Shown here: positions 33,503 to 42,315 of the stretch, one piece after another
Position numbering within the stretch: the stretch's first letter is position 1
How the letters are laid out: every line of letters starts with the position of its first letter
Source: JAOTZA01 sp965224065
GTDB taxonomy: Bacteria; Acidobacteriota; Thermoanaerobaculia; Multivoradales; JAHEKO01
Length of the DNA: 64,000 bases
Direction: 5' to 3'
Assembly: GCA_965224065.1 (NCBI GenBank)
Contig: CBDCYF010000005.1
Coordinates: 248,001-312,000, forward strand
Position numbers and translations under genes: made by a program
Notes under the pieces: generated by a model
The model's database searches: none
The model's input: the letters and a program-made list of their open reading frames with translations, nothing else
What the model was told of the DNA's origin: nothing

Positions 33503-35797
33503 TTGTCGGATCCACCCTGGCGGTTGTGGGTCGACAGCGGAGGCACGTTTACCGATTGCATCGCCATTGGACCGGATGGTGAGGCGAGCCGGCTCAAAGT
33601 TCTCAGCAGCGGACACCTCCGGGCTCGGGTGAGCGGCTTTGAGCCGCCGGACCGGCTGGAGCTCGCGCCCGGTCCGGGCGTGCCTCGAGGCTGCCTGCGG
33701 GGCTGGCGAGTCCGGCTGAACCCGCCTTCCGATCGCATCTTGGAGCGCGTGGTTGCCGATTCGGATCCCGAGAGCATCCGGGTCGAAGGACTGGAGACGT
33801 TTGCGCCGGATCGGCTTCTCGCCGCGGAGGTGGTGTTGGAGACCGGTGAGCCGGCGCCGGTGATGGCGGCGCGGCTCGCCACCGCGACACCGATCGGGGA
33901 TCCTTTTCCACCCTTGCAGGTCCGGCTGGCGACCACTCGGGGGACCAACGCCCTTCTCGAGCGACGGGGCCGGCCGACCGCGCTTTTTGTCACCCGCGGT
34001 TTCGCCGATCTTCTCGAGATCGGCGACCAGCGCCGGCCGGATCTCTTTGCCCTCGAGATGGAAAAGGCTCCTCCCCTCGAGAACCAGGTTCTCGAAGTCG
34101 ACGAACGGCTCGACAGCGACGGCGGGGTGGTGGCCCCGGTCGATCTTTCGAGCTTGGAGACCGCCGCCTCGGATCTGCCTCGAGCCGGCATCGATGCCGC
34201 TGCCGTGGCGCTCCTGCACAGTTACCGCAATCCGGCCCATGAGGAGGCGGTCGGCGGCAAGCTGCGGGAGTTGGGCTTTGCGCACGTGTCGCTTTCCAGC
34301 CGGCTGTCGTCCCGGATCAAGATCCTGCCTCGGGCGCAGACCGCGGTGGTGGATGCCTATTTGTCGGCGGCGATCGGTGACTATCTCGAAGGGGTGCGCC
34401 GTGGCCTGGACGGCGCCAGCGTCCGGGTGCTGACCAGCTCGGCGGGGGTCACACGGGCCGATCGGTTTCGACCCAAGGACAGTTTGCTCTCCGGTCCCGC
34501 GGGCGGCGCCCTGGGGGCGGCGGTGGTGGCGCGGCGCTGCAGGGCGCCTGCGATCCTGGCGTTCGATATGGGCGGTACCTCGACCGACGTCACGCGGTGG
34601 GCGGGGGAGCTGCCGTACCGGCACGAGACCCGGGTCGGTGACGCGCGGCTGCTGTCGCCGTCGGTGGCGGTGGAGACCGTCGCGGCCGGTGGCGGCTCGG
34701 TGTGCTCCTACGACGGGCGCCAGCTCAAGGTGGGTCCGGAAAGCGCCCGAGCCGACCCGGGGCCCGCCTGCTACGGCGCGGGGGGACCGCTGACGGTGAC
34801 CGACGTCAATCTGCTTCTGGGACGCCTGAGCGCCGAGCGCTTCCCTTTTGCGGTCGATCGAGACGCTTCTCGTCGGCGTCTCGCCGAGCTCCGCGAGAGC
34901 ATGACGGCCGACTCCAAGCCCGGCGAGCCGCCCAGCGAAGTGCCTAGCGAAATGCCCAGCGATGACGCGGTCCTCGTCGGGCTGCTGAGAATCGCCAACG
35001 AGAAGATGGCGGCGGCGGTCCGGCGTACCTCGGTCCGGCGGGGCTATCGGCCTTCGGATCACTGGCTGGTCGCCTTTGGGGGCGCCGGACCGCAACACGC
35101 CTGCGCGCTCGCCAGCCTGCTCGGCATCCGGCGTGTGGTGGTGCCGCAGGACGCAGCGATTCTCAGCGCCGTGGGCCTGGGCGAGGCGCGGGCGGAGCGA
35201 ATCGCCGAGCGTCAGGTTCTGGAACCGCTCGATCGGGTCGAGCTACAACTGCCGGACATGTTGGATCAGCTCGCGATCGAGGCCACGGCGGCGCTCTCCC
35301 GAGAAGGCGTGAGCGCCGAACAGGTGAGGATTCGGAGAAAAAAGGTGTTTCTGCGTCTGGCCGGCCAGGAATCGTCCTTGGAGGTCGACGCGGCCGACGG
35401 CCCTGCGTTGCGCGAGCTCTTCATACGGCGCTACCGCGAGTTGTTTGGCTACGAGCCCGGTGAGCGCCGGGTGGAGGTCGAGAGCATTCTGGTGGTGGCC
35501 TGTGGCCCGCGAGCCGGGAAAGCGACCTCCATGGCAGGCGCCGTGCGCCGTCCCGGTCCGCAGCGCATGGGCTCCTGGTTTGACACCGAGACCGGGGAGC
35601 GCTCTCCGGTCCCGGTTCTCGAGCGGTTGGCGTTGGAGCCCGGGGCTCGGCACCCGGGTCCGGCCCTAGTCGTCGAGGACCACAGTGTCACGGTGGTGGA
35701 GCCGGGCTGGCGGTTTTGGCGCGAAGAGACCGGCGACCTGCAGCTGCTAGCGATGTCGCACATGTCGCAGAGCTCGGACACGGCCCCAGAAGGATGA
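33503..35797 (+). CDS. hyuA: hydantoinase/5-oxoprolinase subunit A
   Basis: 764 residues. The ASKHA-like ATPase fold is visible in LWVDSGGTFTDCIA, LATTRGTNALLER and AFDMGGTSTDVTRW. HyuA/OplaH A subunits bind ATP and activate the ring amide of hydantoins or 5-oxoproline. The start is uncertain: TTG at 33503 gives the usual N-terminus; the upstream frame belongs to DUF4126 in another frame. The stop overlaps hyuB by ATGA, as in most hyuAB pairs. Confidence 0.85.
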   Translation: MSDPPWRLWVDSGGTFTDCIAIGPDGEASRLKVLSSGHLRARVSGFEPPDRLELAPGPGVPRGCLRGWRVRLNPPSDRILERVVADSDPESIRVEGLETFAPDRLLAAEVVLETGEPAPVMAARLATATPIGDPFPPLQVRLATTRGTNALLERRGRPTALFVTRGFADLLEIGDQRRPDLFALEMEKAPPLENQVLEVDERLDSDGGVVAPVDLSSLETAASDLPRAGIDAAAVALLHSYRNPAHEEAVGGKLRELGFAHVSLSSRLSSRIKILPRAQTAVVDAYLSAAIGDYLEGVRRGLDGASVRVLTSSAGVTRADRFRPKDSLLSGPAGGALGAAVVARRCRAPAILAFDMGGTSTDVTRWAGELPYRHETRVGDARLLSPSVAVETVAAGGGSVCSYDGRQLKVGPESARADPGPACYGAGGPLTVTDVNLLLGRLSAERFPFAVDRDASRRRLAELRESMTADSKPGEPPSEVPSEMPSDDAVLVGLLRIANEKMAAAVRRTSVRRGYRPSDHWLVAFGGAGPQHACALASLLGIRRVVVPQDAAILSAVGLGEARAERIAERQVLEPLDRVELQLPDMLDQLAIEATAALSREGVSAEQVRIRRKKVFLRLAGQESSLEVDAADGPALRELFIRRYRELFGYEPGERRVEVESILVVACGPRAGKATSMAGAVRRPGPQRMGSWFDTETGERSPVPVLERLALEPGARHPGPALVVEDHSVTVVEPGWRFWREETGDLQLLAMSHMSQSSDTAPEG

Positions 35798-37386
35798 GAG
35801 TCGAAGTGCCCGGGGGTCCGGATCGTGTCGACGCGGTGGAGCTCGAGCTCTTCACCAACCGCTTTCGGGCCCTGGTGGACGACATGGGGGAGCTGTTGCG
35901 GCGGACCGCGATGTCGGTCAACGTCAAGGAGCGTCTGGACTTTTCCTGCGCGCTGCTGGACGTCGACGGCCGACTGGTGGTCAACGCTCCGCACATCCCG
36001 GTGCATCTCGGGTCGTTGGGCTTGTGCGTCCGGTCCGTCAAGTCTCGGCTCGATCTCGAGCCCGGAGCGGTGGCCGTCACCAACCACCCCGCCTTTGGTG
36101 GCTCTCATCTGCCTGATGTCACGGTCGTAACCCCAGTGTTTGCCGCAAAGGGCGCGCGATCTCGGGACGAGCTTTTGGGATTTGTCGCCAACCGGGCTCA
36201 CCACGCCGAGATCGGTGGCACGCGGCCGGGGTCCATGCCCCCCTCGGCCACCTGTCTCGAAGAAGAGGGTGTCGTGATCGAGCCCGCCTATCTCGCCCGA
36301 CGGGGCAGGCCGCGCTGGACGGAGATCGCCACGCGGCTTTCGGAGTCCCGGCATCCCTCGCGCGCCGTGGACGAGAACCTGGCGGATCTCGCCGCCGCGA
36401 TGGCCGCAAACCAGCGAGGCGCCGACCGGCTGCGCGAGCTGGCAGCCGAATTCGGCGCGGCGACGGTTCGCCGCTTTATGACCGCGCTGAGCCGCCAGGC
36501 GGCCAGCGCCCTGAAGACCGCGCTCGAGAGCTTCGAGCCGGGGACATACTCGGCCTCGGAGCGGCTCGACGACGGGACGCCACTCGTGGTCCATATCGAG
36601 CTCTCCCCGCAGCGAACCGTGATCGATTTTGCCGGTACCGGGGGAGTGCACCGTGGGAACCTCAACGCCACTCCCGGCATTGTTCGCAGCGCCGTGCTGT
36701 ACGTATTGCGGCTGCTGATCGAGCGGCCCATGCCGCTGAACGAAGGGCTGCTGGACAACGTCGAGCTGAGGATCCCCCGGGGGCTGCTCAACCCTGAGTT
36801 CGGGACCGATCCGTCGAAGGCGCCGGCCGTCGTGGGCGGCAACGTCGAGACCAGCCAGCGTCTGGTCGATACTCTTCTCAAGGCTCTGGGGGTCGCGGCC
36901 TGCAGCCAGGGCACGATGAACAACGTCCTGTTTGGCGACCAGACGTTCGCCTACTATGAGACGGTCTGTGGTGGCGCCGGTGCCACGCCGAGATCGAGCG
37001 GCGCCAGCGCCGTCCACAGTCACATGACCAACACCGCCATCACCGATCCCGAGATCTTGGAGCACCGGTACCCGGTTCGTCTGCAGCGGTTTGGCGTAAG
37101 GCGCGGCTCGGGTGGGGCGGGCCGGCGTCCGGGGGGGGACGGCGCCGTCCGTGAGCTGCTGTTTCTGTCGCCGCTGTCGCTATCGGTGCTGACCCAGCAC
37201 CGAATCGAGGCGCCCTATGGCGCGGCCGGTGGGGAGCCGGGGGCGCGCGGCGCTCAGGAGGTCATCCGCAGCTCCGGCCGGAGAGTCGCGCTGGATTCGA
37301 TCGACGGGATCGAGGTCGAGGCAGGCGACCGGTTGATCCTCCGCACACCCGGCGGCGGGGGATTCGGAAGGGTAGGCGACCCATAG
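35794..37386 (+). CDS. hyuB: hydantoinase/5-oxoprolinase subunit B
   Basis: 530 residues, the usual HyuB size. Characteristic blocks: DFSCALLDVDGRLVVNAPHI, HLGSLG, NHPAFGGSHLPDVTVV, FVANRAHHAEIGGTRPGSMP, GNVETSQRLVD and the C-terminal GDRLILRTPGGGGFGRVGD. With HyuA it forms the ATP-dependent ring-opening enzyme. The last 57 bases of its coding end are repeated at 40821-40877, beyond a foreign cassette. Confidence 0.87.
   Translation: MRVEVPGGPDRVDAVELELFTNRFRALVDDMGELLRRTAMSVNVKERLDFSCALLDVDGRLVVNAPHIPVHLGSLGLCVRSVKSRLDLEPGAVAVTNHPAFGGSHLPDVTVVTPVFAAKGARSRDELLGFVANRAHHAEIGGTRPGSMPPSATCLEEEGVVIEPAYLARRGRPRWTEIATRLSESRHPSRAVDENLADLAAAMAANQRGADRLRELAAEFGAATVRRFMTALSRQAASALKTALESFEPGTYSASERLDDGTPLVVHIELSPQRTVIDFAGTGGVHRGNLNATPGIVRSAVLYVLRLLIERPMPLNEGLLDNVELRIPRGLLNPEFGTDPSKAPAVVGGNVETSQRLVDTLLKALGVAACSQGTMNNVLFGDQTFAYYETVCGGAGATPRSSGASAVHSHMTNTAITDPEILEHRYPVRLQRFGVRRGSGGAGRRPGGDGAVRELLFLSPLSLSVLTQHRIEAPYGAAGGEPGARGAQEVIRSSGRRVALDSIDGIEVEAGDRLILRTPGGGGFGRVGDP
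37324..37380 (+). repeat. 57-bp direct repeat, copy 1 (hyuB 3' end)
   Basis: Matches 40821-40877 at about 47 of 57 positions by hand alignment. It encodes GDRLILRTPGGGGFGRVGD in hyuB. The two copies flank the three sugar-nucleotide genes. Confidence 0.7.
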
Positions 37387-37489
37387 GCCCGGGCCGCCGT
37401 GTGCATGGGCGGGGTCGACTTAGGTACCATAGGCGCGCTCGCTGACATCAACTCTGACAGCGGTAACCACTAAAACGGGGCGGCACTCC

Positions 37490-38521
37490 ATGGACTGCGT
37501 ATCGGCACGAGTACTTATCACCGGAGGTACCGGATCTTTTGGCCGTCAGATGACCCGCCACCTCTTGGCATTGGGCTGCCAGCATGTACGCATTCTCAGT
37601 CGTGACGAGGCAAAACAGGACACAATGCGCACCGAGTACGACTCGGACGCTCTGCGTTTCTACATCGGCGACGTTCGCTCGGAGCAATCGGTTAGTGAAG
37701 CCATGCGCGGCGTGGATTTGGTGTTTCACGCGGCGGCCTTGAAGCAGGTTCCCTCTTGCGAGTTTTTCCCAATGGAGGCCGTTCGAACCAACGTTTTGGG
37801 CAGCCAGAACGTCATCAAGGCGTCGATCGAGGCAGGTGTCAAGCAAACCGTCTTCCTGAGTACCGACAAGGCGGTGCAACCGATCAACGCGATGGGCATG
37901 TCCAAAGCGCTCATGGAAAAGGCGGTGCAGGCGGCATCCAGAACCGCTGAAACGACCAACACAACGATCTCGTGCGTGCGCTACGGGAATGTGATGTACT
38001 CGCGCGGATCCGTCATTCCGCTGTTCATCGAACAAATAAAGAGTGGTCGACCGTTGACGATCACCGAACCGTCGATGACTCGCTTTATGCTGGCCTTGGC
38101 TGACGCGGTGAAACTCGTCGAGTTCGCGTTCAACAACGCACGCCCGGGCGATCTGTTCGTAAAGAAGGCACCGGCATGTACGGTTCAAGACCTTGCGGAG
38201 TCCCTGCTCGAGTTGTTTGAAGTCGACAACGAGATTCGCGTCATCGGCATGCGTCATGGTGAGAAAGTCCATGAGACCCTGGCTACAGCGGACGAACTGC
38301 GCAGAGCCGAGGACATGGGCGACTATTTTCGTATCAGCCCAGATAGCCGCGACTTGAACTACGCAAAATATTTCACCGAGGGTGATCCCGAGGAGATATC
38401 GTTCGAGGACTATCACTCGCATAACACCGAGCAACTGAACCGGGCGCAAATCACCGAGCTCCTACTCAGCTTGCCCGAGGTGCGTGCCGAGTTCGACGAG
38501 TGGAAGTCGAGAACGAACTGA
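37490..38521 (+). CDS. fnlA: UDP-N-acetylglucosamine 4,6-dehydratase/epimerase (CapE/FnlA-like)
   Basis: 343 residues, extended SDR. It has the Rossmann motif ITGGTGSFG and the family's Met-type active site: STDKAVQPINAMGMSKALME, in which Met replaces the usual Tyr before the Lys, as in FlaA1/CapE. It converts UDP-GlcNAc to a 4-keto-6-deoxy sugar, the first step to UDP-L-FucNAc. Base composition is visibly lower in GC than hyuB (33 of 60 against 43 of 60 G+C in two sampled lines). First of a three-gene cassette; the RBS (GGGGCGG) is poor. Confidence 0.88.
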   Translation: MDCVSARVLITGGTGSFGRQMTRHLLALGCQHVRILSRDEAKQDTMRTEYDSDALRFYIGDVRSEQSVSEAMRGVDLVFHAAALKQVPSCEFFPMEAVRTNVLGSQNVIKASIEAGVKQTVFLSTDKAVQPINAMGMSKALMEKAVQAASRTAETTNTTISCVRYGNVMYSRGSVIPLFIEQIKSGRPLTITEPSMTRFMLALADAVKLVEFAFNNARPGDLFVKKAPACTVQDLAESLLELFEVDNEIRVIGMRHGEKVHETLATADELRRAEDMGDYFRISPDSRDLNYAKYFTEGDPEEISFEDYHSHNTEQLNRAQITELLLSLPEVRAEFDEWKSRTN

Positions 38522-39654
38522 GTGTCGTGACACCTCCATCCGCGCCGGTCGTTGGCATCACGGGTATCGGTGGCCTGATCGGCTGGCATTTGCGTTGTCG
38601 GCTGTATGCTCTCAAGCCAAACTGCCGCGTTGTACCGGCCGACCGCACGACATTTGGATCCCGAGACAGCCTCGATGCGTTTGTCAGCCGATGTGACGCC
38701 ATCGTTCATCTGGCCGGTATGAACCGCGGCGACGAGATCGAGCTCGAAGCGACCAATCCCGCCTTGGCCGAGGCTTTGGTGGGGGCCCTGGAACGCACCG
38801 ATCGCCAGCCGCATATTGTGTTCTCTTCATCGACCCACGCTGGTCGAGACACGCCGTACGGACGTTCCAAACAGGCGGCCAGCGATGTCTTTCATCAATG
38901 GGCTCAGCGCAGCGGCGCCGTGTTCACGAACATGGTGCTGCCTCATGTGTTCGGCGAATCGGGCCGACCGTTCTACAACTCTGTTGTGTCGACCTTTTGT
39001 CATCAGATTGCGCATGGCGAACAACCGGTCGTTCAGCGGGACGGAGACCTGGAGCTGCTACACGCTCAGCAAGTCGCCGCCGCCGCTATCGAAGCGATCG
39101 AACGAGGGACCGGGGGTGAGCTGCGCCCCAGCGGCAAACCCATTCGTGTCAGCGGGATGCTGGCGAGTTTGATGCGTATCGCGGAGTCTTACACGCGTGG
39201 CGTCATCCCCGACTTGAGGGATGCATTCGAGCTGCAGATGTTCAATACCTATCGGTCCTACCTGTTTCCGACCCACTACCCGGTGCGGTTGCAGCTCCAC
39301 ACCGACCAACGCGGCTCTCTGTTCGAGGCCGTCAAGACCGACCACGGTGGACAGGCCTTTCTATCGTCGACTAGGCCGGGCGTGACGCGAGGTGGCCATT
39401 TTCACTTGAACAAGGTCGAGCGCTTTATCGTGATCCAGGGTGAAGCAGTGATTCGCCTGCGCCGTCTTTTCGATGACGAGGTGTGGGAATTTCACGTAGC
39501 TGGAGATGAGCCGGTGTTCATCGACATGCCGACCCTGCACACACACACGATCACGAATACGGGTACCAGCGACCTGCTGACGCTGTTTTGGGCGCACGAG
39601 ATCTTTGACCCCGAACGATCCGACACCTACCCAGAGCCTGTGACGAAAGAGTAG
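38500..39654 (+). CDS. fnlB: UDP-2-acetamido-2,6-dideoxy-hexulose reductase (CapF/FnlB-like)
   Basis: 384 residues, two domains. The N-terminal SDR half (GITGIGGLIGWHLR ... TPYGRSKQAASD) is a reductase; the C-terminal half is a cupin with a His-rich metal site (RGGHFHLNKVERFIVIQG ... MPTLHTHTITNTG). This layout is that of CapF, the second step to UDP-L-FucNAc. The start is GTG at 38500, overlapping fnlA by 22 bp, or GTG at 38527; no RBS decides it. Confidence 0.86.
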   Translation: MEVENELSVVTPPSAPVVGITGIGGLIGWHLRCRLYALKPNCRVVPADRTTFGSRDSLDAFVSRCDAIVHLAGMNRGDEIELEATNPALAEALVGALERTDRQPHIVFSSSTHAGRDTPYGRSKQAASDVFHQWAQRSGAVFTNMVLPHVFGESGRPFYNSVVSTFCHQIAHGEQPVVQRDGDLELLHAQQVAAAAIEAIERGTGGELRPSGKPIRVSGMLASLMRIAESYTRGVIPDLRDAFELQMFNTYRSYLFPTHYPVRLQLHTDQRGSLFEAVKTDHGGQAFLSSTRPGVTRGGHFHLNKVERFIVIQGEAVIRLRRLFDDEVWEFHVAGDEPVFIDMPTLHTHTITNTGTSDLLTLFWAHEIFDPERSDTYPEPVTKE

Positions 39655-39663
39655 CTATCGCCC

Positions 39664-40806
39664 ATGAGTAGAATCAAGGTCGTAACGATTTTGGGCACGC
39701 GCCCTGAGATTATTCGCTTGTCACGCGTGATGTCGGTATTGGACCGTCATACCGATCACGTGATCGTCCACACAAATCAGAACTACGACTACGAGCTCAA
39801 TGAAGTGTTCTATAAAGACCTGGGGCTGCGCAGGCCAGATGTGGTTCTGGACGTAGACACCACGTCGCTAGGCAGTGCTTTGGGCACAATTTTGAGCCGC
39901 ATCGAAAAAGTGCTGTTGGAGCAGCGACCGGACGCCGCGCTGATCCTTGGCGACACAAACAGCTCGATTGCGGGGATCATGGTCAAGCGCATGAAGATCC
40001 CGCTGTACCACATGGAGGCGGGAAATCGTTGTTTCGACGCCAACGTCCCCGAAGAAATCAACCGGAAGATCATCGATCGCATCAGTGATTTCAATTTGGT
40101 CTATACCGAACACGCGCGTCGTCACTTGCTGTCGGAAGGCCTTCCACACAGACGCGTCTATCTGACCGGATCTCCGATGCGGGAAGTTCTCGAGCACTAC
40201 CGTGACGCGATCGAGAGCTCGGACGTATTGCAGCGGAACGGATTGGAGCCAAAGAAGTACCTTCTGGCTAGCATTCATCGCGAAGAGAACGTCGACAGCA
40301 AAGCGAACTTGACCCGTTTGCTGGAAGCACTGAAAGCCGTACAACGGCGCTTTGCCATGCGGGTAGTGGTTTCTACTCACCCGCGCACCCGCAAACGGCT
40401 CGATGCGCTGGGGCTCGTAGACTTGGGCGACGAAATCACATTCTCCAAGCCGTTCGGGTTCCTGGATTACAACAAGCTACAACAGAACGCATTTTGCACA
40501 CTGTCCGACAGCGGCACGATCGCAGAGGAATCGGCAATCCTACGTTTCCCGGCTGTCACGGTGCGTAACTCGATGGAGCGGCCCGAGGCTCTGGATACCG
40601 GTGGCATTGTTTTGACCGGCCTGATTCCCGAGGTCATCGTGCAGGCCGTCGAGACGGTTACGACAGACTGGGACGCCGGGCTTACACCGCCTTTGCCGCA
40701 TGAGTACACAATCGACAATGTGTCGCAGCGAGTTGTCAATCTGATCATCGGTACCGCGAAGCTGAGCAACGACTGGGACGGGCTCCGCAAACACGACTAC
40801 AACTGA
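39664..40806 (+). CDS. fnlC: UDP-N-acetylglucosamine 2-epimerase-type enzyme (CapG/FnlC-like)
   Basis: 380 residues, WecB/GT-B fold. Family motifs include GTRPEIIRL, LGDTNSS, HMEAGNRCFD, PEEINRKIIDRISD, SIHREENVD and CTLSDSGTIAEES. With fnlA and fnlB it completes UDP-L-FucNAc synthesis by C2 epimerisation. It starts 9 bp after fnlB. No glycosyltransferase for L-FucNAc is present in this window. Confidence 0.88.
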   Translation: MSRIKVVTILGTRPEIIRLSRVMSVLDRHTDHVIVHTNQNYDYELNEVFYKDLGLRRPDVVLDVDTTSLGSALGTILSRIEKVLLEQRPDAALILGDTNSSIAGIMVKRMKIPLYHMEAGNRCFDANVPEEINRKIIDRISDFNLVYTEHARRHLLSEGLPHRRVYLTGSPMREVLEHYRDAIESSDVLQRNGLEPKKYLLASIHREENVDSKANLTRLLEALKAVQRRFAMRVVVSTHPRTRKRLDALGLVDLGDEITFSKPFGFLDYNKLQQNAFCTLSDSGTIAEESAILRFPAVTVRNSMERPEALDTGGIVLTGLIPEVIVQAVETVTTDWDAGLTPPLPHEYTIDNVSQRVVNLIIGTAKLSNDWDGLRKHDYN

Positions 40807-40811
40807 GCTCA

Positions 40812-40880
40812 ATGTCGGGTGGCGACCGCTTGATTCTTCGCGCACCCGGCGGCGGCCGCTTAGGAAGGGTGGGCGAGTGA
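40812..40880 (+). pseudogene. stranded copy of the hyuB 3' end
   Basis: An in-frame ATG at 40812 leads to MSGGDRLILRAPGGGRLGRV then GE and TGA, clearly the C-terminal end of a HyuB protein. The TGA overlaps the GTG start of the Nramp-like gene (GTGA), the coupling expected if this was the original hyuB end in a hyuA-hyuB-transporter operon. Too short to be a functional gene. Confidence 0.7.
40821..40877 (+). repeat. 57-bp direct repeat, copy 2
   Basis: Partner of 37324-37380. Mismatches are mostly at third codon positions, so the copies are diverged homologous coding ends rather than a recent target-site duplication. Confidence 0.7.
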
Positions 40881-42175
40881 AAAAGCTGCTCTCGGTGGTG
40901 TTCTGGTCGGTGTTGGCGGCCGCCTTTATCGGGCCGGGGACGGTGACGACGGCAGCTTCAGCCGGCGCCGGTTTTGGTCTCGCGCTGCTCTGGGCGCTGG
41001 TCTTCTCGACCCTGGCCTGCTGGGCGCTCCAGGAGGCGGCGGCGCGTCTGACCGTGGTCTCGGGGCTCAGCTTGGGTGAGGCCTTGAGCCGGCAGTATCC
41101 CGCGGGGTGGCGGCGGCTGGCGGTCGTCGCGCTGGTGGGCGGCGCGATCCTGGTGGGCTGCGCCGCCTACGAAGCGGGGAACATCCTCGGCGGCGTCGCC
41201 GGCGCCCGGTTGGCGGTCGGTTGGCCGGCGCCGGTCCTGACGCTCATCTCGGTGGCCCTGGCCGGGGTGCTCCTGTGGTTCAACAGCCCCAAGGGGGTCG
41301 CCTTGGCGTTGAGCGTCGCGGTGGCGGTCATGGGAGTGGCCTTTCTGGCCACAGCGGCAGCGCTCGCGCCGCCGGCCGGCGAGCTGCTGAGAGGAGCCCT
41401 CCGGCCGACGCTGCCAACGGGGTCCACGGTCCTGGCACTCGGCCTGGTCGGGACCACGGTGGTCCCCTACAACCTCTTTCTCGGCTCGGGGATCGCCTCC
41501 GGTCAGAGGCTCGGCGAGCTTCGTTTTGGCATCGCGGTGGCGGTCCTATTGGGCGGCGTGATCTCGATGGCGGTGCTGGTCGCGGGCACCGGCATCGCGG
41601 GGGAGTTCGACTTCGGCGATCTGGCCCAGGTGGTCGCCGGCCGCCTGGGGCCGTGGGGCTCGGGTCTTTTTGCCGCGGGTCTTTTTGCCGCCGGTCTTTC
41701 ATCGGCCGTGACGGCTCCCCTGGCGGCAGCGGTCACCGCGAGGAGTCTGTTCGCCGGGGGCGATACCGATCGGTGGGCCCGGAGGTCGTGGGGTTACCGG
41801 GGGGTGTGGCTGGCGGTGCTGGCCGCTGGGGCCGTTTTTGGATTGAGCGGTGTGCGGCCGGTGCCGGTGATCATCCTGGCGCAGGCGCTCAACGGTGTCG
41901 TGCTGCCGGTGGCCGCGGTCTTCTTGTTGATCGCGGTCAACGACCGCCGGGTGGTCGGCCGAGCGCTGAACGGCGTGTTCTCGAACGCCGTCCTCTCGGT
42001 GGTGGTCGGTGTCGCCCTGCTTCTCGGGGTGTCCGCGGTCGCGCGGGCGGTGGCGTCGGCCGCCGGCCGGCCGGCGCCGGGCGTTGGGGCGATCGCTCTT
42101 CTGGCCGCGCTGGCTGGCTTGGTGGTGGCCTGGCCGCTGGCGCGGACCGTGAGCCGGCGCCGTAAGGCGGCCTGA
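40877..42175 (+). CDS. Nramp-like (APC-fold) transporter lacking the metal-site motifs
   Basis: 432 residues, about 11 membrane helices. Nramp layout is clear, but the metal-binding DPGN of helix 1 reads GPGT (AAFIGPGTVTTAAS) and the MPH of helix 6 reads VPYN (TVVPYNLFLGSG). The transport of divalent metals is therefore unlikely. B. subtilis ycsG, an Nramp-like gene, sits with the 5-oxoprolinase genes; by that analogy this protein may carry 5-oxoproline or a hydantoin. GTG start inside GTGA, coupled to the hyuB remnant. Confidence 0.78.
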   Translation: MKKLLSVVFWSVLAAAFIGPGTVTTAASAGAGFGLALLWALVFSTLACWALQEAAARLTVVSGLSLGEALSRQYPAGWRRLAVVALVGGAILVGCAAYEAGNILGGVAGARLAVGWPAPVLTLISVALAGVLLWFNSPKGVALALSVAVAVMGVAFLATAAALAPPAGELLRGALRPTLPTGSTVLALGLVGTTVVPYNLFLGSGIASGQRLGELRFGIAVAVLLGGVISMAVLVAGTGIAGEFDFGDLAQVVAGRLGPWGSGLFAAGLFAAGLSSAVTAPLAAAVTARSLFAGGDTDRWARRSWGYRGVWLAVLAAGAVFGLSGVRPVPVIILAQALNGVVLPVAAVFLLIAVNDRRVVGRALNGVFSNAVLSVVVGVALLLGVSAVARAVASAAGRPAPGVGAIALLAALAGLVVAWPLARTVSRRRKAA

Positions 42176-42315
42176 GCCGCCATCGTAAGGCGGCCACCAC
42201 CGGTCGCTGGTCTCGGCGCGCCCCGCGGGGTGGAATAGTTCACTGCCATTCGATGGGGTCGATGCGATTCTGAGTGTGCCGAGACGCGCTCCGGTCTCGC
42301 CAGCGGTGATCTTCC

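Noticed and set aside
33341..35098. 585-codon frame antisense to hyuA
   Set aside because: Shadow of a GC-rich gene; no motif, no start signal.
42166..42181. GGCGGC-CTGA-GCCGCC stem at the end of the Nramp-like gene as a terminator
   Set aside because: It overlaps the stop codon and has no T-run; a nearby CGTAAGGCGGCC repeat may be chance in GC-rich DNA.
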